From positions 2,712,843-2,776,842 of the forward strand of contig NZ_LR593886.1 in NCBI RefSeq assembly GCF_901538265.1: 64,000 bases of DNA, read 5' to 3'. The translations under genes were made by a program, and so were the position numbers. Position 1 is the stretch's first letter. Each line of letters begins with the position of its first letter. The notes beneath the pieces were generated by a model, which was not told the DNA's origin, did not search any database, and saw only the letters and a list, made by a program, of their open reading frames with translations. Shown in pieces: positions 52,292 to 59,764 of the stretch. The stretch comes from Gemmata massiliana (lineage in GTDB: Bacteria; Planctomycetota; Planctomycetia; Gemmatales; Gemmataceae).

Positions 52292-55252
52292 ATGCCGAGT
52301 TTCAAGGTTCCCTGCCCCAGTTGCGAGGCGCCGGTTCTGATCAAGAACCCGGACCTCGTCGGCACCAAGGTGGAATGCCCGAAGTGCAAGTACCGTTTCA
52401 AGGTGGAAGAGCCGCCGCCGGAAGGGGGCGCGCCCGGCGCGGCGGGTGGGGCGACCGCCACGGCCACCGCCAAAGATAAGAAGACCGATAAGGCGGACAA
52501 GAAAGACAAGAAGGCCAAAGCCGCGGCCGGCGGGAAGAACAAGAAGCTCGTGCCCATTATCGTGGGCGTGGTTGCGGTTCTTGTGCTCGGCGGGGTCGGG
52601 TTCGCGGTTCTCGGTGGCAAAAAGGACACCAAGAACCCGTTCGACGTCCCCAGGGGCGGCCCCGTCGCGAACAACAACCCGGACGAACAGAACCCGGACG
52701 AGCAGAACCCGGAGAAGAAGAACGAGCCGACCAAGCCGACGATCCCGGGCAGCGACAAGATCGCGACCAACCTGCTCCCGAGTCAGTCGGTCGCGGTTTA
52801 CAACTTCAACCTGGACCGCTTGCGAACGACCCCGGTCTACGACCCGCTCGTGGACCAGGCGGTGGCCCACATGTTTCAGGGCACGCTCGGGGTCTCGACC
52901 GAGGACGTGCAGTCCTACGTTCACTGCTTCGCGGGCGACACGCGCGACCCGTTCGGGGTCATCCGGCTCAAGAACCCGGTGAAGGCGCCGGACCTGCTCG
53001 TGCGGATGCCGGTGCTGGCCAAGCCCAAGGCGGTGAAGGGGCGCGACCTGTATTCGTTCCGCACCGCGCCGTTCCTGAGCGCGGTCTCGAACGCGCTCGC
53101 GATGCGGGCGCTGTTCGGGGACATGTACTCCGCGATCCCGATGCCCCCTTCGGCGGCGCAAAAGGACAAGCCGTTCGGCGTGTGCGTGTATGACACGCAG
53201 CACGTTCTGATCGGCGATTACGTTCTGCTGGAGCGGTTCCTCGGGGACCTCGGGGCCGACGGGTACCCGCCGTTCCGGAGCGAACTGGACAACACGCCGG
53301 TCATCACCCCCGATCCGGTGGCGCCGACCGTTCCCGGGACGCCGCCGACCGAGGGAGCCGCGCCCACCACGGCCGCGCCCACCACGCAACCGGTTCCCTC
53401 GAAGCAGCCCGGCGGTCAGGGCTTCACGACGGTGAACGCGTACCGGACCCTCGAATTCAACTTGAAGCGCGCGCTCGACGAATTGGAAGTCGACCCGTCG
53501 GGGAAGCCGTTCCTGGTTTACGCCGAGAAATTCGACGGGCGGCACTACGATCCCAGCAAGTTGAAGAAAGACTATCAGGCCCTCTCGACGGCACTCAACC
53601 CGATCGCGAACCGCATGACGTACCTGAGCGGGCGCGTGTCGGCGTTCACCGACCGGCAACTGGTCGCCCAATTGCGGCTGAGGTTCGCGGACCCGAGCTA
53701 CGTGCCCGAGATCGCGAAGGACACGCTCGCCCCGGGGCTGACGACGGTCGTGGACGTGCTGAAACTCTTGCTCACGACGGAGATCGAGTTCCGCGATTAC
53801 ACGGTTCCGGGAGCCGTGCGCCCCGGGAACGGTCCGGGGTTCCCGGGCGGCCTTCCGGGGCCGGGTGGGTTCCCGGGCGGTCTCCCGGGGCCGGGCGGTC
53901 TCCCGGGGTTCCCCGGGGGCTCCCCGCCGGGAGTCGGGTCGAGCGGTGGGCCGCTTTCGCCCCCGGGCGGCGTGAACAAGGGCGGGCAACCCGGGCGGTT
54001 GCCGGGACCGGGCGGCCTTCCGGGGCCGGGCGGTCCCCCCGAGCCCGGTATGCCCGGCCCCGGTGGGTTCCCGGGCAGCCCCGGTGGGTTCCCGGGCGGT
54101 CCGGTCAGCCCCGGGGGAATGAGTGACCCGAACACGCCGCACGAGCCGGTGTCGCACGTCGATCTCGACCTGATCGACGATCAACTGAAAATCACCATCG
54201 ACCTCACCTGGACGGAGGAGATGTTCCGGACCGTGATCCGCCCGCGCATGATGGGCGTGGTGAACCAGATCAAGGGGAAGATGGCCGTGTTCTCGGCCGA
54301 GTCCGGCCCCCACGTGCTCGCGCAAGTCGGGCCGCGGGCACTGGCGACCCCCCAGGGCACCCCGCGCGGGACGTGGGACCGTGCGAAGACCGATTCCAAC
54401 CGCCAGGGGTTAGAGTACCCCCCGGGCCAGCGCGTCAGCTTCTTCGTGGACCTGCTCCCGCACCTCGGGCGCGGGTCGCTCGGCTCGCAGGTGAACAAGA
54501 ACGCCGCGTGGTACGCCGATAGGAGCATCCCCACCGAGCGGAGCAACCAGGAAGCGGGCGGGGCGTGGGTGCCCGAGCTGCTCGTGCCGACCTACCCGCC
54601 GTCCGCGTGGCGGGCGACCACCCCCTACGCCCCCGACGCCGTGTTCGGCGCGACCAACTACGTCGGGATCTCCGGGGTCGGACTCGATTCCGCCCGGTAC
54701 GACCCGAAGAACCCGGCCCTGAAGACGAAGCTGGGGATGACCGGGTACGGGTGGGGCTCGAAGGCCGAAGAGGTGACCGACGGGCTGGCGAACACGATCT
54801 ACCTGATGCAGACCCCGCCGGGCTTGCAGCAGCCGTGGATCGCGGGCGGCGGCGCGACGGTGCGCGGGCTCGACGAGAACGACCCGATGGCCGGGTTCAG
54901 CTACAACCAGGGCGGCAAGCCGGGCACCTTCGCCCTGATGGGCGACGGCTCGGTGCGGTTCATCCCCGCGACCATCGACAAGAAGGTGCTGCTCGGGATG
55001 AGCACCCGCGCCGGGGGAGAGGTGCTCGCCGACATCGACGTGCGCGCCCCGCGCGTTGACGCGCCGAAGTCCACGACGACCGACCTGAAGAGCGACCCCG
55101 TTACGCCGATCATTCCCGCGCCGGTCGTCACTCCCAAAGCGGACGACAAGAAACCGGACGAGAAGAAGCCCGATGACAAGAAGGGCGACGACAAGAAGCC
55201 CGCGGAACCGATGCCGAAGGCTGACGACAAGAAGCCCGATGAGAAGAAGTAG
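52292..55252 (+). CDS. Zinc-ribbon, collagen-like DUF1559 protein
   Basis: 986 residues. An N-terminal zinc ribbon has CPSC at 8-11 and CPKC at 29-32. Lys/Asp/Ala-rich linker, then one membrane helix (about 86-108). A large extracytoplasmic domain (about 150-510) leads to a Gly/Pro-rich stretch of about 100 residues (511-608), with repeated FPGGLPGPGG-type units resembling collagen. The C-terminal DUF1559 part is recognised by FALMGDGSVRFIPATIDKKV and STRAGGEVLADI. The tail is a Lys/Asp-rich repeat of DDKKPDEKK type. There is no prepilin signal, unlike the other DUF1559 proteins here. A strong terminator follows. Confidence 0.88.
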   Translation: MPSFKVPCPSCEAPVLIKNPDLVGTKVECPKCKYRFKVEEPPPEGGAPGAAGGATATATAKDKKTDKADKKDKKAKAAAGGKNKKLVPIIVGVVAVLVLGGVGFAVLGGKKDTKNPFDVPRGGPVANNNPDEQNPDEQNPEKKNEPTKPTIPGSDKIATNLLPSQSVAVYNFNLDRLRTTPVYDPLVDQAVAHMFQGTLGVSTEDVQSYVHCFAGDTRDPFGVIRLKNPVKAPDLLVRMPVLAKPKAVKGRDLYSFRTAPFLSAVSNALAMRALFGDMYSAIPMPPSAAQKDKPFGVCVYDTQHVLIGDYVLLERFLGDLGADGYPPFRSELDNTPVITPDPVAPTVPGTPPTEGAAPTTAAPTTQPVPSKQPGGQGFTTVNAYRTLEFNLKRALDELEVDPSGKPFLVYAEKFDGRHYDPSKLKKDYQALSTALNPIANRMTYLSGRVSAFTDRQLVAQLRLRFADPSYVPEIAKDTLAPGLTTVVDVLKLLLTTEIEFRDYTVPGAVRPGNGPGFPGGLPGPGGFPGGLPGPGGLPGFPGGSPPGVGSSGGPLSPPGGVNKGGQPGRLPGPGGLPGPGGPPEPGMPGPGGFPGSPGGFPGGPVSPGGMSDPNTPHEPVSHVDLDLIDDQLKITIDLTWTEEMFRTVIRPRMMGVVNQIKGKMAVFSAESGPHVLAQVGPRALATPQGTPRGTWDRAKTDSNRQGLEYPPGQRVSFFVDLLPHLGRGSLGSQVNKNAAWYADRSIPTERSNQEAGGAWVPELLVPTYPPSAWRATTPYAPDAVFGATNYVGISGVGLDSARYDPKNPALKTKLGMTGYGWGSKAEEVTDGLANTIYLMQTPPGLQQPWIAGGGATVRGLDENDPMAGFSYNQGGKPGTFALMGDGSVRFIPATIDKKVLLGMSTRAGGEVLADIDVRAPRVDAPKSTTTDLKSDPVTPIIPAPVVTPKADDKKPDEKKPDDKKGDDKKPAEPMPKADDKKPDEKK

Positions 55253-55283
55253 TCTCGGTTCGGAAGAGTAAGTTTCCGACGAA

Positions 55284-55334
55284 GCGAGGGCGGCGGTTGC
55301 GGGCTTCACCCACAACCGCCGCCCTCGCTTTTGT
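55284..55334 (+). terminator. Intrinsic terminator of the zinc-ribbon DUF1559 gene
   Basis: A perfect 16-bp stem (55284-55299 with 55313-55328) with a 13-base loop is followed by TTTTGTTT. It lies 31 bases after the stop. Confidence 0.9.
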
Positions 55335-55383
55335 TTCCGATCTGCGCTATCTGCGCTGATCTGCGGTTCCGGTCGGTTTCACA

Positions 55384-56514
55384 TCACCACATCGGGATCT
55401 TCACCCGGTCGCCGCTCAGCGCGCTTTCGTGGGCGCAGATACCGACGAGGGTCCAGTTCGCGCTCGTGGGGGCGTCCGGGAACGCGGGCTGGTTACCGAG
55501 CACGGCCATCAGGAAGTTGTGCGCGAGGTGCGGGTGGCTGCCGCCGTGCCCGCCGCCCTGCACGAAGCTCAGGTGCGTCGCGTCGTGGATCGCCCCAGTA
55601 AACTTGCGGATCGGGTCCGGCAGGCGTCCGGCGAAGTCCGGCACCTTCACGCGGCGCGGGATCTGGTGCTCGGGCAGCCCGCGCATGTGCAGCACCGGGT
55701 CTTCGCCCTCCAGTTGCTGCCACTCGAAGCTCGCGTTGCTCGCGGTCACGTCGAAGCTCTCGCGGTACTGGCGGGCCGTGTCGTACAGGCTGCGCGTCAC
55801 CTCCGCGCACACGTCCGAGTCCTTGATCTTGAACGTCGCGGTCTCGATCGCGAACGGCGAGCCGTAGATCGGGATGAACTCCTCGCGGATGCGCCCCGAG
55901 CCGTGGCACACCACGCTCTCGGCGAGCGCGAGCTTGCCCTTGGCCGGGTCCGAGAGGATCGCGAGGCACGGGCTGACGCAGTGGGTCGCGTACCACATCG
56001 GGGGCAGGCCCGGCCAGTAGCCCGGCCACCCGTCCATGTCCTGCTGGTGGCTCCCGCGGAGGAACTGGATGCGCCCGAGCACGCCGCGGTCGTACAGATC
56101 CTTAGCGAACAGGTACTCGCGGGCGTACACGACGGTTTCCATCATCATGTACACTTTGCCCGTCTTGCGCTGCAGCTCGATGATCTCCTGGATTTCTTCC
56201 TTCTTGGTCGCCATCGGCACGGTACAGGCGACGTGCTTGCCGGCCTTGAGCGCCGCGATGGTCTGCGGGCCGTGGTCCGGGATCGGGCTGTTGATGTGGA
56301 CCGCGTCGATGTTCGGGTCTTTGAGCATCGCCTCGAAGTCGGTGTACCGGCGCTCCTTCGGGATGCCGAACTTCGCGCCGCACGCCTCCAGCTCGGCCTT
56401 GTTGCGCCGGCAGATGGCGTACATCTCGGCGTCCGGGTGCGCCTGGTAGATGGGGATGAACTCGGACCCGAACCCGAGGCCCACGATGGCGACGTTCACG
56501 CGCTTGTGGCTCAT
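55384..56514 (-). CDS. Gfo/Idh/MocA family oxidoreductase, cytosolic
   Basis: 376 residues with no leader, so cytosolic. The Rossmann loop is IVGLGFGSEF (residues 9-18). The typical EKP motif is replaced by CTVPMATKKEE, so the catalytic Lys may be shifted. The C-terminal domain contains GSHQQDMDGWPGYWPGLPP and CVSPCLAIL, with aromatic and His residues lining the likely substrate pocket. The family works on sugars or inositols with NAD(P). It converges on the preceding terminator and is separated by 274 bases from the AlkB-like gene. Confidence 0.86.
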   Translation of the reverse strand: MSHKRVNVAIVGLGFGSEFIPIYQAHPDAEMYAICRRNKAELEACGAKFGIPKERRYTDFEAMLKDPNIDAVHINSPIPDHGPQTIAALKAGKHVACTVPMATKKEEIQEIIELQRKTGKVYMMMETVVYAREYLFAKDLYDRGVLGRIQFLRGSHQQDMDGWPGYWPGLPPMWYATHCVSPCLAILSDPAKGKLALAESVVCHGSGRIREEFIPIYGSPFAIETATFKIKDSDVCAEVTRSLYDTARQYRESFDVTASNASFEWQQLEGEDPVLHMRGLPEHQIPRRVKVPDFAGRLPDPIRKFTGAIHDATHLSFVQGGGHGGSHPHLAHNFLMAVLGNQPAFPDAPTSANWTLVGICAHESALSGDRVKIPMW

Positions 56515-56788
56515 GGAAAGAGACTCGTCGAGTGAGAGAGTGGAACTGCCCTGAGATTACGAGTGGGCCGAATCGCGGGCAACACCGAAAGGACGCGGTA
56601 TGCGCGGGCGCCCGCGCCGGGTCGCCAACGCGCACGGCCCGCGCCCGTTATTACGGTAACCCGGAGGGCAGCGATGAACTCAAGTGGAGCGAGGGTGTAA
56701 AGCGGGCAGGCGCCACGGGTATCCTCTCGCGGTGAGGTTGCCCCGGTCGTTCCCTCGTGAACGGCGTTCCTCGTCACCGGTTCGTACC

Positions 56789-57505
56789 ATGCCTCGGCAG
56801 CAATTCCGCCACATCCCGGGACTGTTCCTCGACACCGATTACTTCGCGCTGGACCAGTGCTCGCGCCTCGTGCTCCAGTCGCTCGCGCTGTACGAGCGAC
56901 TGGAAGCCGCTGTCGGTGGGGCTGATGGCTCGTTGGAGACGGCCCACATCCCGCAACCGGCTTACGTGCGTAGTGCGGAACACAACCTCAAGAGCGAGGA
57001 GCATTTCGCGCGCGTCGCCTTGACCGAAGAGAGCCAGCGCACGATCCGCTGTGAATACTTCCCGCGGTACGGTGAAGACGGGCACGCGCTCGCGTACTTC
57101 CAGCGCAACGCGAACCTCCCGGATTTCGTCGCACGCGACCTCGTGCCCGGCGTTCACGGGCTGGTCGCGAGCGAGGGGTTCGTGCCGCCCGATCAGGAAT
57201 TGGTGTGGAAGCTCACGATGAACTTCTACCAGCGCGTGAACGGCAAGGTCGCGGGGTTCCCGTTCCATGTCGACATCCCGGCGAACGGTGTCGTCACGAT
57301 GATCATCAACGTCCAGCGCGAGGTGCTGTTTCAAATCGCGAAGGGCGACGCGGTGACCGACATCCCGCTGCCGGTCGGCGCGCTGCTCCTGCTCAGCGGC
57401 GAGAGCCGGTACGTGTGGAAGCACCGCGTGCTCCCCGCGGACGCGCCCGCGAGCGGCGGGGCGGGGGCGATCGAGCGCGTCTCGCTCGTACTGGGGTTCC
57501 AGTAA
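56789..57505 (+). CDS. AlkB-like 2-oxoglutarate/Fe(II) dioxygenase
   Basis: 238 residues from the ATG at 56789. The fold signature is NFYQRVNGKVAGFPFHVD, with iron ligands His160 and Asp162 and the 2-oxoglutarate-contacting Asn145/Tyr147. Next is PVGALLLLSGESRYVWKHRV, with the second ligand His212. The terminal IERVSLVLGFQ holds the Arg230 that binds 2-oxoglutarate. AlkB-type enzymes remove methyl groups from nucleic acids or proteins by oxidation. Residues 1-130 are unlike E. coli AlkB, so the substrate is unclear; ALKBH4/7-like protein or lipid targets are possible. Confidence 0.75.
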   Translation: MPRQQFRHIPGLFLDTDYFALDQCSRLVLQSLALYERLEAAVGGADGSLETAHIPQPAYVRSAEHNLKSEEHFARVALTEESQRTIRCEYFPRYGEDGHALAYFQRNANLPDFVARDLVPGVHGLVASEGFVPPDQELVWKLTMNFYQRVNGKVAGFPFHVDIPANGVVTMIINVQREVLFQIAKGDAVTDIPLPVGALLLLSGESRYVWKHRVLPADAPASGGAGAIERVSLVLGFQ

Positions 57506-57646
57506 CGCGGCCCGCGTATCGGCAATTTTCTTTCGCGTATCGCGCGAACCAAGTGTTATCCGACGCCTCTATCCGGGTGAACGTCCAATTCTGCGGCTCG
57601 ATCCGGGTTTGCACGTCGCGGACGCACAACACCAAGGAAGAACACC

Positions 57647-58231
57647 ATGAAGAAGCTGATTGCGCTCACGGGCGCGGGCGTCGGCGCCGCCGTTGGTACG
57701 GTCTGCGCGGTGGAACCGGTCGCGGTCGCGCGGTTCCTCGATCAAACGATGAAAGCAGTCGCGCGTGCGGCCGACGGGATCGAAGCCAACCCGGTCCCGG
57801 TGTCGGTCGCGCTGGGCACGTTCCTGTTGACGGTCGTGTACCACAAGGCGCGCGGAAAATCGTTCCGCGAGTCGGTGGAAGTGGCCGCGACGCGGGTGCA
57901 GGTGGTCGCGGTGCCGGCCCCGGTTGGTGAGCCCGAGAACCAAGTCGTGAAACGCGCTCAGGCACGGGCCACGCGCACACAACTGATCGCCGACCAGATC
58001 GCGCTGGAGAACCAGATTCGCAAGCTCCCGGCCGATGTGAAACAGGCGGAGAAGGACGTGTGTTACACTGAGCAGGCGGTGATCGAGACCGAGAAGTCAC
58101 TCACAGCGCGGCGCCAGGCGCACACGGAAGCGGTCGAGAAGCTGGACGTGCTCCGCAAGGAGCTGACCGTCGGCCGGTCGGAACTGTCCGCGATCGCCGT
58201 GGAACTCAAGAAGCTCGCCGAAGTCGTGTAA
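57647..58231 (+). CDS. Membrane-anchored coiled-coil protein of unknown function
   Basis: 194 residues. Two hydrophobic segments lie at about 4-24 (LIALTGAGVGAAVGTVCAV) and about 52-66. From about residue 103 to the end the sequence is a long Glu/Lys/Gln-rich helix with heptad character (IADQIALENQIRKLPADVKQ, VEKLDVLRKELTVGRSEL). There is no recognised family. It may tether a complex at the membrane. A strong terminator follows. Confidence 0.6.
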   Translation: MKKLIALTGAGVGAAVGTVCAVEPVAVARFLDQTMKAVARAADGIEANPVPVSVALGTFLLTVVYHKARGKSFRESVEVAATRVQVVAVPAPVGEPENQVVKRAQARATRTQLIADQIALENQIRKLPADVKQAEKDVCYTEQAVIETEKSLTARRQAHTEAVEKLDVLRKELTVGRSELSAIAVELKKLAEVV

Positions 58232-58240
58232 ACCGCAATG

Positions 58241-58286
58241 GTCGGGCCAGCGCACCCAATGTTGCGCTGGCCCGATCGTTTTTGTT
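58241..58286 (+). terminator. Intrinsic terminator of the coiled-coil protein gene
   Basis: A perfect 12-bp stem (58243-58254 with 58263-58274), extendable by one or two pairs, has an 8-base loop and is followed by TCGTTTTTGTT. It starts 10 bases after the stop. Confidence 0.9.
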
Positions 58287-58331
58287 ATTGCTGGCTCGTT
58301 GAGATCGAGTGAACTCGTGGAGGGTTCTGCG

Positions 58332-58781
58332 ATGGGCTTTATTCCGAAAGATGCCTGCTGGTACCTGGCTGATGTGGTGATGGAGCACCGGATCGAAGGG
58401 GACGAGCGGAACATCGTCCACGTCAATACGCACTTGATCGAAGCCGGCTCTCCCGATGAGGCTTACGAGAAAGCTCAGGCACTCGGGCGAGATGGAGAGA
58501 GCGACTACGAGAACACCGACGGACAGCGGGTTCGCGTATTGTTCCGCGGGCTGCGTGAACTGAACGTCATCCACGAGCCGCTGGAGGACGGGGCCGAGTT
58601 GATGTACACGGAGGACGTCGGGGTACCAGAAGAGAAGCTGCAAACGTGGAACCGATCGCGGGAGAAGTTGGCCGTGTTTGCCCCGATCCGCGGTCTGCGC
58701 AACGGGCCGAACTACCTGCCGGGTGTATTCAAGCCACTGGTCGATGGGGCTTCTGAGAATGAATCACCCGACGACCGCTGA
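58332..58781 (+). CDS. DUF4288 domain protein
   Basis: 149 residues from the ATG at 58332. The DUF4288 pattern is visible: WYLADVVMEHRIEGD, then VHVNTHLIEAGSPDEAYEKA and LGRDGESDYENTDGQRV. The protein is small, acidic and cytosolic. Function of the family is unknown; it is often linked to polymorphic-toxin immunity-like neighbourhoods, but no toxin is near here. It converges on bpt with 9 bases between stops. Confidence 0.7.
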   Translation: MGFIPKDACWYLADVVMEHRIEGDERNIVHVNTHLIEAGSPDEAYEKAQALGRDGESDYENTDGQRVRVLFRGLRELNVIHEPLEDGAELMYTEDVGVPEEKLQTWNRSREKLAVFAPIRGLRNGPNYLPGVFKPLVDGASENESPDDR

Positions 58782-58790
58782 TTTGCTTTA

Positions 58791-59507
58791 TTACCCCTCC
58801 CGGAACGCTTCCCACTCACCCTCCGTACTCAGTGCTTCGTTCGGGCGGAACCGCGCCTTGTATTCGAGTGACCGGCACCCCTCGACGAAGTAGCCCAGGT
58901 ACACGTGTGGTAGGTTCCACTGCGCCGCGGCGCGGATGATCGAGAGCACGTTGAACGTGCCCAGCGACCGGTTCCGCTCGGCCGGGTCGTGGAAGAAGTA
59001 GATCGCCGACAAGCCCTCCGGGAAGTTGTCCACGTACCCCACGCCGACCAGTTTTTCGCCCAGGTAGTAGCACCACTCCTGCGTGACGAACGGGTTGTCG
59101 ACGAACGATTCCGCGAAGTCGCTCGCGTCCTTCGGGCCGTGGTCGGACCAGCCGACGTGTTCGTGCTGGTACGAGTGAAACCGGTCGTAGAGGTCGAGTT
59201 TTTCGTCCGTCACCTCGGGCAGCCCGATCACCAGTTTCACGTCGCCGTCGTTCGCGGCCAGGCACCGGCGCTGGGACCGGTCCGGCTTGAACGTCGCCAC
59301 CGGCACGCGGAGCGACCGGCACGCGGTACACGCCGGGCACGTTGGCCTGAAGAGCGAGAACCCGAACCGGCGCCAGCCCGCTTTCAATCGCTCCTGGTAC
59401 TCAAGGGGGGTGAGCCGCGACACCATCTGGTACGTGAGTGACCACTGCTGGTCCGGCAAGTAGCTGCACGTGCTCGGCGGGGACGTGAAGACGAACAATG
59501 ATTCCAT
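58791..59507 (-). CDS. bpt: Aspartate/glutamate leucyltransferase (Bpt)
   Basis: 238 residues from the ATG at 59507, which has GGGGTGAG upstream; a GTG two codons earlier is possible. The N-terminal domain shows SYLPDQQWSLTYQMVS, LKAGWRRFGFSLFRPTCPAC then TACRSLRVPV, with the Cys residues of the bacterial transferase. The C-terminal GNAT-like domain has GVGYVDNFPEGLSAIYFFHD and LGYFVEGCRSLEYKARFRP. It transfers Leu from leucyl-tRNA to N-terminal Asp or Glu and so marks proteins for ClpS-ClpAP degradation. It is divergent from the large fusion gene at 59765. Confidence 0.93.
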   Translation of the reverse strand: MESLFVFTSPPSTCSYLPDQQWSLTYQMVSRLTPLEYQERLKAGWRRFGFSLFRPTCPACTACRSLRVPVATFKPDRSQRRCLAANDGDVKLVIGLPEVTDEKLDLYDRFHSYQHEHVGWSDHGPKDASDFAESFVDNPFVTQEWCYYLGEKLVGVGYVDNFPEGLSAIYFFHDPAERNRSLGTFNVLSIIRAAAQWNLPHVYLGYFVEGCRSLEYKARFRPNEALSTEGEWEAFREG

Positions 59508-59764
59508 GCTCACCCCGGTTGGTGATCGCGTTTCGGGTGCGCTGCGTGTTGGGTAACCGAGCCGTTAACGGAACTCGCATCTGCGGACGGGAGAGCACTC
59601 GACCAACATTGTATCCGCGCAATTGCCGTTCAATCACCGGAGTCCAAGAGCGAAATCCGATTGTCGGGAACCTCACCTGCTGTCCCGGTGCGAACGGGCG
59701 GGTGGACTGCACCGGTGCTCCGACGCATACTACCCGCACACGTTCATCATAACGAGGGCGGCTC

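Noticed and set aside
53826-54117. Repetitive G+C-rich DNA as a CRISPR or satellite
   Set aside because: It is in frame within the DUF1559 gene and encodes Gly/Pro-rich repeats.
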